This document shows, piece after piece, positions 1-7,767 of a stretch of 64,000 nucleotides of DNA. The notes under the pieces were generated by a model, which saw only the letters and a program-made list of their open reading frames with translations, made no database searches and was not told where the DNA came from. Both the position numbers and the translations under genes were made by a program. Position 1 is the first letter of the stretch; each line of letters begins with the position of its first letter. This stretch comes from Clostridium arbusti SL206 (GTDB taxonomy: Bacteria; Bacillota; Clostridia; Clostridiales; Clostridiaceae), in assembly GCF_000246895.1 (NCBI RefSeq), contig NZ_BAEV01000005.1, positions 1-64,000 of the forward strand. Reading direction: 5' to 3'.

Positions 1-193
1 ACACGTAGTATGGCGATTAATATTTTTATAAAATCATGTGCACATAATAACATATTTCCTCCTATCATTTTATATAATTTAAAATATAAATTTATTAATA
101 TATATGTTTCAATAAATTATATTCATTATAAAACTGCTAATTTGTTTAAAACTCATCTACTAACTACTATTAATATATAATTTTAATTGCAAC

Positions 194-267
194 TTAGGCA
201 TCTTCAAATAAATAACTAGTTAGTATACTAGTCTATTTTGACTTGTTATTTATTTTCACATGCCTTA
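194..267. repeat. Dispersed inverted repeat, short form
   Basis: The copy starts TTAGGCATCTTCAAATAAAT and ends in the near reverse complement (GTTATTTATTTTCACATGCC then TTA). The two ~23-base arms flank a core ACTAGTTAGTATACTAGT that can itself pair. The same layout recurs at 2771, 58563 and elsewhere. It has no coding capacity, so it is a MITE- or REP-like element. Confidence 0.85.
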
Positions 268-371
268 TATATTAAAAACCTAAAACTCATTATTTGTTAA
301 CCTTGTATTATGTCATATATATGCATTATAGTTTGATAATATTAGAAATATTATTTATATGATAAAATAGT

Positions 372-402
372 AAAACAGCAAAATCTTAAACTTTGCTGTT
401 TT
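372..402. terminator. Bidirectional terminator hairpin
   Basis: AAAACAGCAAA and TTTGCTGTTTT form an 11-bp stem around a 9-base loop, with A/T tracts on both sides. It lies just downstream of the minus-strand small four-Cys gene and would end that transcript. Confidence 0.75.
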
Positions 403-428
403 CTAAACCCTCTTTTAATTACTTTTAA

Positions 429-635
429 TTACTTTTCATCTCTTAATTTTAATACTAACTTTTCAACAGTTTTTGCTGATACATAATCGTGGTCTTTTTT
501 TACCAAAACTTTCTCACGACATTTCGAACATTTATGAATACAATCCTTTATTTCAAAACTTATCTCATTGTTCTTCAATTCTTTAACTAATTTATCATAA
601 TCTAAAGTATGCTTACAAACTTTAATTTTCCCCAT
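429..635 (-). CDS. Small four-cysteine protein, DUF1450-like
   Basis: A 68-residue soluble protein with Cys7 and a C32-X3-C36-X2-C39 group. The spacing resembles small thioredoxin-like ferredoxin folds such as the DUF1450 (YuzB) family, so it may bind an Fe-S cluster or zinc; this is a motif-level resemblance only. The remainder is Lys-rich and has no membrane segment. A strong ribosome site, GGAGGTGA, lies 6 bases before the ATG, so I regard it as a real gene. It points the same way as the flavodoxin gene next to it (138 bases apart) and a hairpin terminator follows it. A redox role beside a flavodoxin is an inference. Confidence 0.6.
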   Translation of the reverse strand: MGKIKVCKHTLDYDKLVKELKNNEISFEIKDCIHKCSKCREKVLVKKDHDYVSAKTVEKLVLKLRDEK

Positions 636-772
636 TTCACGTCACCTCCACAAACAATATAATACAAGGTACAAGTCCCCCTGACATAGCTGAACTTATA
701 CATAAATCACATATAATTTATATATCCTAAATATTTTCGTATAACATGTACTTAAAAATTAAAAAATAATAC

Positions 773-1225
773 TTATTTATGGTTTAATAAATCTTCAGCA
801 AAACTTTTTGCATTTGCAAAATCTCCAGCATTTGGTCTACCTTTAGCTAGTCCACCAACTAATTTAAATGGCCCAAAAGTATCATAACCCTTACAATTAA
901 AGCTACCTACTACATTAAAACCCTTATCTTCTAACTTTTCTTCAATAGACTTATTTAATTTAATCTTTCCCTGTCCACTTGTTGAAAAAACAAATGCTTT
1001 TTTATTATATACCTTTGGCAAATTATCCACTAGCTCTATTATGCTTTTATGTAATTTACTATAGTATATACCTGAAGCAAAGCCTATTAAATCATAATCA
1101 TCTAATATATTTTCATTTACTTCTGATGGCTTAATTTTATCAGCATTCATAGTTTCTGCTATTACACTTGCAATTTTTTCAGTATTACCATGATGTACCG
1201 ATGTATAAATTATTAAAGTCTTCAA
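773..1225 (-). CDS. Flavodoxin-family protein
   Basis: 150 residues with a flavodoxin fold start: a beta strand LIIYTS followed by the phosphate loop VHHGNTEKIA at residues ~9-18, which binds the FMN phosphate. Later segments (GFASGIYY near 48, FVFSTSGQG near 78) match the loops that hold the isoalloxazine ring. It resembles the flavodoxin domain of menaquinone-dependent protoporphyrinogen oxidase-like proteins, but the length fits a stand-alone electron carrier or small oxidoreductase. The start is TTG at 1225, supported by a GGGGG ribosome site 7 bases upstream; no in-frame ATG is better placed. It lies 36 bases downstream of a radical SAM gene on the same strand and may supply electrons to it (inference). 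Confidence 0.75.
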   Translation of the reverse strand: MKTLIIYTSVHHGNTEKIASVIAETMNADKIKPSEVNENILDDYDLIGFASGIYYSKLHKSIIELVDNLPKVYNKKAFVFSTSGQGKIKLNKSIEEKLEDKGFNVVGSFNCKGYDTFGPFKLVGGLAKGRPNAGDFANAKSFAEDLLNHK

Positions 1226-1261
1226 ATTTAATCCCCCTAAAATAGAATTTTAATATTATCT

Positions 1262-2131
1262 TTAAAGTCTTCTAAGCCCCTCAGCCTTATACCCATACTT
1301 TCCACTTAATGCATCATCAATTAAAGTAATTAACTTCTCCTTATCCTGTGGTAATGTTCCTCCTAAAGCTACATAATTAGATGCATGATTACTTCTAAAA
1401 ATACAGTTTTGTACATGAATATTTCTAATAAGTTCTCTAGTTTCCATCATTACTTCCTCTGGATTTAAAAGTTTAAACTTTCCAGAATTAATACTATCAT
1501 ATATATCTGTGTTAGGCTCAACCATAAGCGTTAAAAGTCCAATGTAATCTGGATTTATATCATTAATAGCTTTTGCAGAATCTCTAGCATTTTCTTTCCA
1601 TCTATATTTTCCTCCTATACCAGAAATAAAGGTGACTGAAAGCTTTATTCCACTATTTTTAACTTTTTGTCCCGCTTTTATTATTTCAAAAGAAGTTACA
1701 CCCTTTTGTATTTCTTTTAATATTATGTCATTTCCGCTTTCAATCCCCATATATAATATCCCAATACCAAGAGATTTCAATTGTCTAAGTTCTTCAGAAG
1801 ATTTTCTCAAAATATCCTTTGGTGCTGCATAAGCAGCAACCCTTTTACACTCTGGAAATAATTCTTTTATTTTAAGTAATATGTACTTTAAATTTTCCAT
1901 TGAGAGTACCAATGAATCCCCGTCAGCTAAAAATATACGTTCTACATAATTATAATTTTCCCTAGCATCATATAGATCTTTATCTATTTCTTCTAGAGTT
2001 CTTATTCTAAACTTTTTATCTTTATACATACTACAAAAAGTGCATTTATTATGTGCACATCCTATAGTAACCTGAACTATTAGGCTATGTGCTTCACTAG
2101 GTGGCCTGTATACAATTCCTTCATATTTCAT
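1262..2131 (-). CDS. Radical SAM protein
   Basis: 289 residues. The [4Fe-4S]/SAM motif is C25-X4-C30-X2-C33 within GCAHNKCTFCSMYKDKKF. This CX4CX2C spacing is typical of the uncharacterised radical SAM group that starts with a YRPPSEA-like segment. The GDSLVL and MGIESGND segments correspond to the SAM-contacting strands of the partial TIM barrel (about residues 20-220). There is no extra Cys-rich C-terminal domain, so no auxiliary cluster is evident. The start ATG has GGAGG 9 bases upstream. It is followed by the flavodoxin gene and preceded by a GNAT gene 24 bases away, so the three probably form one transcript. The substrate cannot be told from sequence. Confidence 0.8.
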   Translation of the reverse strand: MKYEGIVYRPPSEAHSLIVQVTIGCAHNKCTFCSMYKDKKFRIRTLEEIDKDLYDARENYNYVERIFLADGDSLVLSMENLKYILLKIKELFPECKRVAAYAAPKDILRKSSEELRQLKSLGIGILYMGIESGNDIILKEIQKGVTSFEIIKAGQKVKNSGIKLSVTFISGIGGKYRWKENARDSAKAINDINPDYIGLLTLMVEPNTDIYDSINSGKFKLLNPEEVMMETRELIRNIHVQNCIFRSNHASNYVALGGTLPQDKEKLITLIDDALSGKYGYKAEGLRRL

Positions 2132-2155
2132 AGAAGTATCCTCCTTCTGTTAATA

Positions 2156-2650
2156 TTACAATTTTTTCTCAAAGCAATAAAAAACACCTTTTTTGAATAC
2201 TACTGTACCTACTACACTATATCCTTCTTTATCATATAGGCTACAAGCACGCTTATTATCAATAAATGTATCTAGTCGTATTGCTGAATACTTATTTCTT
2301 CTTCCGTATTCATCTGCATACTCTATAAGACTAGTTGCAATACCTTTTCCCTTATATTTTGGACTTACGCATAGTCTATGTATGACCAAATGCTTGCCAG
2401 CTTTATATTGCCAATCTAATTCAGCATATTCTTTATCCTGGTATTCATTTAATACAAAAAATCCTTTAATGATATTTTCATCTACATATATATATAGATT
2501 TTCCTCATTAATATCTTCAGTTATAATTTCTTCATTTGGGTAAATATCATCCCATTGGTATACTCCCTGATCTTCCATATCAGAAACAGCTAGTTTAATC
2601 ACACTCATTATTTTTGGTATATCTTCAACTTTACCTTTTTTAATTTCCAC
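2156..2650 (-). CDS. GNAT-family N-acetyltransferase
   Basis: 164 residues with the GNAT fold. The acetyl-CoA pyrophosphate loop is seen as VSPKYKGKGIATSLIEYA (Q/R-x-x-G-x-G/A type) around residues 110-127, followed by AIRLDTF and a C-terminal RACSLYDKEGY segment typical of the last helix and strand. The start is GTG at 2650 with AGGGAG upstream, and no ATG precedes it. It heads the likely GNAT-radical SAM-flavodoxin transcript. Such GNATs acetylate small amines, antibiotics or protein N termini, and this one's substrate is not evident. Confidence 0.8.
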   Translation of the reverse strand: MEIKKGKVEDIPKIMSVIKLAVSDMEDQGVYQWDDIYPNEEIITEDINEENLYIYVDENIIKGFFVLNEYQDKEYAELDWQYKAGKHLVIHRLCVSPKYKGKGIATSLIEYADEYGRRNKYSAIRLDTFIDNKRACSLYDKEGYSVVGTVVFKKGVFYCFEKKL

Positions 2651-3048
2651 TTAAAACACTCCCTAATATATCCACTGTACAAAGACTTATAAGTCCCTTG
2701 TCATGATATTATAATTATTCATCTATTATTATCTGTAATATTCTGAAAAATATTATTATTAATTATATATTAGGCACATTCAATAAATAACTAGTCAGTA
2801 TGCTAGTCTATTTGACTTGTTATTTATTTTCATATGCCTTAGTTGAAAATAATTTCATATATTCATGTTGATAATTATATCATATATAAAGTTTTTATAA
2901 TTTCATTATATATAATTATGCTGTATACATCAAATGTGCAACAACCTAAGTGTTATAATTTAAACATAATTTTCATGTAATATTGAATAAAATATAAATC
3001 ATGCCTATAATTGAATTAGTATTATAATTTGGAAGGGAGAGTTTTAAA
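2651..3048. other. Intergenic region with one repeat copy
   Basis: This AT-rich gap lies between two divergent genes. It contains a short-form dispersed repeat (2771-2841) and presumably the promoters of the flanking genes. TATAAT occurs at 3023-3028 but sits too close to the ribosome site of the downstream gene to be a convincing promoter. I see nothing else. Confidence 0.5.
2771..2841. repeat. Dispersed inverted repeat, short form
   Basis: TAGGCACATTCAATAAATAA opens the element, and TTATTTATTTTCATATGCCT then TA closes it as an imperfect reverse complement. The core ACTAGTCAGTATGCTAGT is as in other copies. It lies between divergent genes and touches no open reading frame. Confidence 0.85.
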
Positions 3049-3924
3049 ATGTTAAAATCCGACGCAAAAATAGGTTTTGTTGGAACTGGCGTAATGGGTG
3101 CAGCTATGGCTTCTCATATATTAGAAGGAGGCTACAAACTTTCAGTATATAATAGAACTAAAGAAAAAGCATCCGCTTTACTTAACAAAGGTGCAACTTG
3201 GAAAGATTCTGTAGCTGATTTGGCTAAAGACTCAGATATCGTTATATCTATAGTAGGTTATCCTAAAGATGTAGAAGAAGTATACCTAGGTAAAGATGGA
3301 ATTGTTAATAATATAAAGCAAGGCGGTTATGTTATAGATATGACCACTTCAAAACCATCTCTTGCTAAAAAAATATATGAAGCTGCAAAAATCAAAAATA
3401 TATTTGCACTAGATGCTCCTGTATCCGGAGGGGATGTAGGTGCAGCTGAAGGTACTTTATCAATAATGGTAGGAGGAGATAAAGAAGCTTTTGAAAATTT
3501 AAAACCAATATTTGGATTAATGGGGAAAAACATAGTACTACAAGGTAATGCTGGTGCTGGACAGCACACCAAAATGTGTAATCAAATAGCTATAGCTTCC
3601 ACTATAATGGGTGTATGCGAAGCACTATCTTATGCAAAAAAATCTGGTCTTGACGCAGAAACTGTTTTGAAATCCATTGGAGCTGGTGGAGCTGCTAGTT
3701 GGCAGCTAAGTGCATATGCTTCAAGAATACTTAAAGGTGACTTTGCTCCGGGTTTTTATATTAAACATTTTGTAAAGGATATGAAAATAGCTTTAGAGGA
3801 AGCAGCTGAAATGGGGTTAGATACTCCCGCTTTAAGCCTTTCAAAAAAACTTTACGACAAGCTTATAGAACAGGGTAAAGAAGATCTTGGAACACAAGCT
3901 TTATATGAGTTATATTTAAATTAA
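3049..3924 (+). CDS. NAD(P)-dependent beta-hydroxyacid dehydrogenase
   Basis: 291 residues of the 3-hydroxyisobutyrate dehydrogenase / tartronate semialdehyde reductase superfamily. The Rossmann motif GFVGTGVMGAAMA is at residues ~9-21, the substrate loop DAPVSGGDVGAAEGTLSIMV near 125, and the catalytic-lysine segment GAGQHTKMCNQ near 172. The C-terminal half is the all-helical domain, ending at the usual family length. Family members oxidise or reduce small beta-hydroxyacids (glyoxylate, succinic semialdehyde, 3-hydroxyisobutyrate); which one applies here is unknown. The ribosome site is GGAAGGGAGAG before the ATG. It is a single gene convergent with the nitrogenase-like pair, and the two share a terminator. 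Confidence 0.85.
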   Translation: MLKSDAKIGFVGTGVMGAAMASHILEGGYKLSVYNRTKEKASALLNKGATWKDSVADLAKDSDIVISIVGYPKDVEEVYLGKDGIVNNIKQGGYVIDMTTSKPSLAKKIYEAAKIKNIFALDAPVSGGDVGAAEGTLSIMVGGDKEAFENLKPIFGLMGKNIVLQGNAGAGQHTKMCNQIAIASTIMGVCEALSYAKKSGLDAETVLKSIGAGGAASWQLSAYASRILKGDFAPGFYIKHFVKDMKIALEEAAEMGLDTPALSLSKKLYDKLIEQGKEDLGTQALYELYLN

Positions 3925-3935
3925 AACATCTAAAA

Positions 3936-3972
3936 TAGAGATAGAGCGCTTTCTTACTCTATCTCTATTTGA
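3936..3972. terminator. Shared bidirectional terminator
   Basis: AAATAGAGATAGAG pairs perfectly with CTCTATCTCTATTT around a ~10-base loop. It sits between the convergent dehydrogenase and nitrogenase-like genes and can end both transcripts. Confidence 0.8.
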
Positions 3973-3993
3973 TAAAAAAATTCTGTTGCTAAT

Positions 3994-5316
3994 TTAAATT
4001 TGTAAAGATAAAAGCTTAGTGTAGATATCCTCAATTAAATTTAATCCGCCTCTATATCCTACATAAGTATGGTTTAATATAAGCCTATCCGTTATGGGAA
4101 GCCCTACACTCAAATGCAAACCATTTATCTCATTTGCTATATCCACATCCCATGAACTTCCTAATATTAAGGGATATGTATTGATTTCATATTTGCTCAA
4201 TTTTTCATTTATAACTCCTCCATCTTGTGAAAAAGTAATATCAGAAATTATTCCCATATTAAAATCCTTAAAATATTCTGTAATCTTATCTTTAAATTGC
4301 TCAGGTACATCTTCGGTAATGAACTGGTGTCCTGGCAAAAGTCCCAGATCATTTACTAAGAACTTGCTTATCCCAAGTGCGTAGGAAGAATCATCTATCA
4401 CAAAAAATTTCTTTGGTAAATCATATCTTGATGCCACAAGAAATTCACCAGAGCGAACTAGATAATAATAAAACTCTTCTTCCTTTTCCTTAATAACTTT
4501 ATCCACTAATTCTTTATCAACCTCAGCGAACTCTGCTACTGTTCTTAAAAATTTACTAGTTTCCTCTCCACCTATGGGTAATACTGGATAATGTAAATAT
4601 TTTGTTCCAAACTTTTTCTCCAAAAGTTTCGCTGCCTTCACACCTATCCATGGTGAAACTACAAGATTAAATTCTGCTTTTGGAATTTTATTTATTGCCT
4701 CTATTCCGCCACTATTATGACCAAATAATATGTTTGCCTCAAGTCCAATGCTTTTCAATAATTCTTTAATTTCATTTAAATCACCTTCCCAAAAAGGATC
4801 ATGGGTAGGCACTGATGCAAATACATTTACAAGGCCTTTAATTTTCTCTTGTGAAGGTTTTAAATACTGTTTTATTATGGCCTCTAAAACCAATTCATGC
4901 CCTTTATAAGCATCGCCTTTAAATCCACCAGTTTCTACATGTACTATAGGCAATCCTCTTTCAGTAAATTCCTTCACTACACTTCCAACATCGTCTCCCA
5001 CTATATCTGAAATGCAACCTGTAAGTACGACAAATAAGTCTCCATCCATTACTTTTAAGGTTCCTTCAATAAGCTTTTTTAACTTTTTTTCTCCACCAAA
5101 CACTACATCTTTTTCAACTAAATTACTGCAAGGAATAGCATCTCCTCCTGAATATCCTGAACCTTGATGTCCTCCAGAGGAAGCCATGGCAGTAGTGAGT
5201 TTTGCACTACATCCTGGACCAGCATGAACAATTGGAATAGCTCTTTCAATAGCGATAACTGTCTGCTGAGCACCTAATGCACAAAAATGTCTAGGTTCTT
5301 GAAGTATTTCATTCAT
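3994..5316 (-). CDS. Nitrogenase-like component, NifK/beta-type
   Basis: 440 residues of the nitrogenase component 1 (oxidoreductase) family, shorter than true NifK (~460-520). Cys12 (HFCALGAQ), Cys36 (HAGPGC) and Cys101 (LTGCISDIVGDD) occupy the places of the three NifK P-cluster cysteines. Cys63 is additional. The N terminus lacks the ~50-residue arm of NifK. Its start codon overlaps the last base of the nifD-like stop codon (TAATG), with GGAGGTGAGG upstream, so the two are translationally coupled and should form an alpha2beta2 complex. No nifH, nifB or other nif gene lies nearby. I class it as a nitrogenase-like (Nfl) protein. Whether it is a methylthio-alkane reductase subunit, another reductase or a scaffold is open. 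Confidence 0.8.
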   Translation of the reverse strand: MNEILQEPRHFCALGAQQTVIAIERAIPIVHAGPGCSAKLTTAMASSGGHQGSGYSGGDAIPCSNLVEKDVVFGGEKKLKKLIEGTLKVMDGDLFVVLTGCISDIVGDDVGSVVKEFTERGLPIVHVETGGFKGDAYKGHELVLEAIIKQYLKPSQEKIKGLVNVFASVPTHDPFWEGDLNEIKELLKSIGLEANILFGHNSGGIEAINKIPKAEFNLVVSPWIGVKAAKLLEKKFGTKYLHYPVLPIGGEETSKFLRTVAEFAEVDKELVDKVIKEKEEEFYYYLVRSGEFLVASRYDLPKKFFVIDDSSYALGISKFLVNDLGLLPGHQFITEDVPEQFKDKITEYFKDFNMGIISDITFSQDGGVINEKLSKYEINTYPLILGSSWDVDIANEINGLHLSVGLPITDRLILNHTYVGYRGGLNLIEDIYTKLLSLQI

Positions 5317-6776
5317 TAGCCCTCACCTCCTAAAAATTTAAAAGCATTTTGTTTTAGCCACCAATCAGTATAAGGAAGTTTACTATGTTTAGCAATGTTT
5401 TTTACAAGCATAGGATTACTTATAGTATCCAAAATAACCTCTCCATAATTTAATAATCCCTGATAACCTATTGCAAAATGTTCATCCCCCATTTCTAAAG
5501 ATGGAATTCCTAATTTACTTGCCCATATTGTACTAGCATGTCTAGTAATAAATAAATCTGGTTTCAAATTATATAATGTATTAACTAATTCAAAGGATTG
5601 CTTATTACAAATTGATAATTTAAAATTACCATAATTCTCTACAACATGTTTAAGACTATCAGCTTTATCGTCGCCATTATCAAATTTAGCATCATGATGC
5701 CATGTGCATCCTCCTACAAGTTCCATGCCAAGTTCATTAACAATAGCCATCATACCATGGCCATGAGCGGCTCCAGCACCTATATATACCTTCTTACCTT
5801 TTAATTTTTTTCTTAACTCTTCTAATTTTGAAGCTATGCTCTTCTTTTCCTCTGCTATTAACTTTTCAACTTCTTTTTCCTTATGAACTACTTTCCCTAG
5901 TTCTCTAAACCAAGCATCCGTACCAGCAATTCCATAAGGTGGTGGTGACTTTACTTCTGGTACTCCAAAATGCTCCTCCAGTCCTGCTGCAAAATAAGTA
6001 CCAAGGGTAGCACATATTTGGACAGTAGCTGCTGCTTCAGAAATATGTGATAGTTCTTCAATAGTAGTATATGGAACAAGATAATTAACCTTTAGTCCTA
6101 GCCTTTCGAAAAGTCCTGTAAAAATATCTTTTCCCTGAAAATTGATTATGTTAACTAAGTCATCTTTTTTCTTTACAGCTGGTTTTACTATTTTCCTAAG
6201 TATACCATGATAGGCTGCATCAAAACCCAATGCCCATATTTTAGATCTAAATCCTTCACAAATTATAGTAATAACAGGTATGCCTATTTCTTTTTCCATT
6301 TTATTGCATATAGATTCCACATCATCTCCAATTATTCCCGATGCACAGGTGGTAGTTACAAAAATTGCTTTGGGATTAAACCGTCTTTTAGCCTCTTTTA
6401 TTGAAATTTCTAATTTTTTAGCGCCTCCATATATAGTATCTTTTTCAGTTAAATTTGTATTTATATAGTGTAAATTTCGAATTGGAAGCTTCCTCTTCTT
6501 TCTTCCTGATCTTCCAACCATATTTCTATTTGGTATATCTCCACTACACCCTGCTGGGCCATGCTCTACCACAGCAGCATCTTGTATATATACAAGCTGA
6601 TTTTTCACTTGATTTGCACTGCAAGAAGTACACTGTGAAAATGATCTATCTTCATCTCTTAAACTGCCATCATGAGATTTTTTATATAGATCCTCAGCAT
6701 CTCCACTATACCCTGAAACAGAACCCAACCTTTTTTCTCGGAGTGGCACAGCAGTATCTTTTAAATTAACACTCAT
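5316..6776 (-). CDS. Nitrogenase-like component, NifD/alpha-type
   Basis: 486 residues. P-cluster-type cysteines are seen at C49/C52 (SQCTSCS), C77 (HGPAGC) and C144 (TTTCASGIIGDD). Cofactor-ligand equivalents also appear kept: Cys255 (VQICATLG) for NifD Cys275 and His433 (GDEHFAIGYQG) for His442. Aligning CEGFR (C173) with NifD CEGFR (C183) puts Trp181 and Phe185 where NifD has Gln191 and His195, residues important for N2 reduction. The likely reading is a nitrogenase-type cofactor in a pocket not built for dinitrogen. It heads a two-gene operon with its own promoter (6929-6957) and a structured leader. A separate NifH-like reductase must be encoded elsewhere if the enzyme is active. Confidence 0.8.
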   Translation of the reverse strand: MSVNLKDTAVPLREKRLGSVSGYSGDAEDLYKKSHDGSLRDEDRSFSQCTSCSANQVKNQLVYIQDAAVVEHGPAGCSGDIPNRNMVGRSGRKKRKLPIRNLHYINTNLTEKDTIYGGAKKLEISIKEAKRRFNPKAIFVTTTCASGIIGDDVESICNKMEKEIGIPVITIICEGFRSKIWALGFDAAYHGILRKIVKPAVKKKDDLVNIINFQGKDIFTGLFERLGLKVNYLVPYTTIEELSHISEAAATVQICATLGTYFAAGLEEHFGVPEVKSPPPYGIAGTDAWFRELGKVVHKEKEVEKLIAEEKKSIASKLEELRKKLKGKKVYIGAGAAHGHGMMAIVNELGMELVGGCTWHHDAKFDNGDDKADSLKHVVENYGNFKLSICNKQSFELVNTLYNLKPDLFITRHASTIWASKLGIPSLEMGDEHFAIGYQGLLNYGEVILDTISNPMLVKNIAKHSKLPYTDWWLKQNAFKFLGGEG

Positions 6777-6829
6777 ATTTCTTCCTCTCTTTCTGTATTT
6801 AAAAATATAATTTCACTACATTTAAATTT

Positions 6830-6919
6830 TTAAGCATAAAAATAAGGCTTTGGGCAGAATATAGCATTCCGCACAAAGCCTCTGGTTTTCCAGTTAGCAT
6901 TGTTTAAAACATCAAACAT
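6830..6919 (-). CDS. Possible leader peptide before nitrogenase-like operon
   Basis: A 29-codon frame, MFDVLNNANWKTRGFV followed by RNAIFCPKPYFYA, lies in the leader between the promoter and the nifD-like gene. Its ATG falls only a few bases after the predicted transcription start, so translation would be leaderless; no ribosome site precedes it. The second half of the frame overlaps the terminator-like hairpin, the arrangement expected for attenuation by a leader peptide. It could equally be a chance frame in a protein-binding or ligand-binding leader RNA. I cannot tell which amino acid or signal would be sensed. Confidence 0.3.
   Translation of the reverse strand: MFDVLNNANWKTRGFVRNAIFCPKPYFYA
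6842..6893 (-). promoter_or_regulatory. Leader hairpins, candidate attenuator
   Basis: On the minus strand a small hairpin CTGG-AAAA-CCAG is followed immediately by GGCTTTGTGCGGAAT pairing with ATTCTGCCCAAAGCC, then TTATTTTT. The long stem plus T-tract is a plausible intrinsic terminator sitting about 60 bases before the nifD-like start codon and inside its own transcript. A riboswitch- or attenuation-type control is inferred; I do not recognise the class. Confidence 0.5.
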
Positions 6920-6928
6920 GTTAGTGAA

Positions 6929-6957
6929 AATATATCACAGCTTTTTATAAATGTCAA
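6929..6957 (-). promoter_or_regulatory. Sigma-A type promoter of nitrogenase-like operon
   Basis: The minus strand reads TTGACA, 17 bases, TATATT. This perfect -35 box with ideal spacing places the transcription start near 6922 and gives a leader of about 145 bases before the nifD-like ATG. No sigma-54 type element is seen. Confidence 0.75.
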
Positions 6958-6981
6958 TATTACATATATTTAATGTCCTTC

Positions 6982-7473
6982 TTACTTAATCCTCTTAAGT
7001 GTAATAAACCTATATGGTAATAAATTCTTGCCATTTTTTTGGTACTCTGTTTTTTCTACAACACTCCAAGCTTTATAATCTATATCCGGGAAAAAAGCAT
7101 CTGCATTGAATTCCTTATCTATAGATGTTAAGTAAATCTTTTCTACATAGGGTAAAAGCTGCTTATATACCTCTGCACCACCTATAACAAAATACTCTTC
7201 ATTTTTCTTTAATAAATCTAAAAGGTCTTCTATTGAGTTAACTACAGTTACGCGATTATCTTCTACCTTAAATGATTTATTTCTTGTAATTACGATATGA
7301 TGTCTGTCAGGTAAAACTTTAGGTAAAGACTCAAAAGTTTTTCTGCCCATAATTATTGTATGTCCCGTAGTAATTTTCTTAAATCTTTTTAAATCCTCTG
7401 GTAAATGCCATAACAATTTGTTATCCTTACCTATAGCATTATTTTTTGCTACTGCTGCTATTATTGTAAACAT
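6982..7473 (-). CDS. folA: Dihydrofolate reductase
   Basis: 163 residues, the normal length. The enzyme reduces dihydrofolate to tetrahydrofolate with NADPH in the cytosol. Visible signatures are AIGKDNKLLWHLPEDLKRF (residues ~12-30), with the acidic catalytic residue in LPEDL, then GRKTFESLP near 43 and FVIGGAEVYKQLLPY near 94. The start ATG follows AGGAGG. It lies 21 bases downstream of acyP on the same strand, probably co-transcribed with it. No thymidylate synthase gene is adjacent. Confidence 0.95.
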   Translation of the reverse strand: MFTIIAAVAKNNAIGKDNKLLWHLPEDLKRFKKITTGHTIIMGRKTFESLPKVLPDRHHIVITRNKSFKVEDNRVTVVNSIEDLLDLLKKNEEYFVIGGAEVYKQLLPYVEKIYLTSIDKEFNADAFFPDIDYKAWSVVEKTEYQKNGKNLLPYRFITLKRIK

Positions 7474-7494
7474 TAGCCTATAACCTCCTAGAAT

Positions 7495-7767
7495 CTAATA
7501 AATAACTTTAAATGATTTTTCTCCATTAACATTCTCTATTTTTTCTGAATATATTTCCTTTACCTTTATAAATCTATTCCCCTCTTGAATTTTTATTTTG
7601 AATGCATATATATTATCTTCTCCGCCTTGTACTTCAATTTCAACAGTTCCATCCTCACAATTTTTTACCCATCCAGTTAGATTAAAGTGATCTGATAAGT
7701 ACTGAGTATGAAATCTAAAACCCACGCCTTGAACTCTTCCATAAACTTTAATAAAATATCTACTCAT
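7495..7767 (-). CDS. acyP: Acylphosphatase
   Basis: 90 residues, full length. It hydrolyses acyl phosphates such as acetyl phosphate or carbamoyl phosphate. The active-site loop GRVQGVGFR contains the phosphate-binding Arg18, and Asn36 in GWVKNCEDGTVE is the catalytic asparagine; both are present. The fold is a small cytosolic ferredoxin-like domain. It is the first gene of a two-gene unit with folA. Confidence 0.93.
   Translation of the reverse strand: MSRYFIKVYGRVQGVGFRFHTQYLSDHFNLTGWVKNCEDGTVEIEVQGGEDNIYAFKIKIQEGNRFIKVKEIYSEKIENVNGEKSFKVIY

Larger units (their letters stand above)
1..428. other. AT-rich intergenic region, left edge
   Basis: There is no gene here that I can support. The stretch is very AT-rich and holds one copy of the dispersed inverted repeat (194-267) and a terminator hairpin (372-402), both listed separately. 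The first ~190 bases show no recognisable coding or structural signal, and a gene beyond the left edge could end here. Confidence 0.6.

Noticed and set aside
3023..3028. TATAAT as promoter of the dehydrogenase gene at 3049
   Set aside because: The start site would fall inside the ribosome-binding sequence and no matching -35 box stands out.
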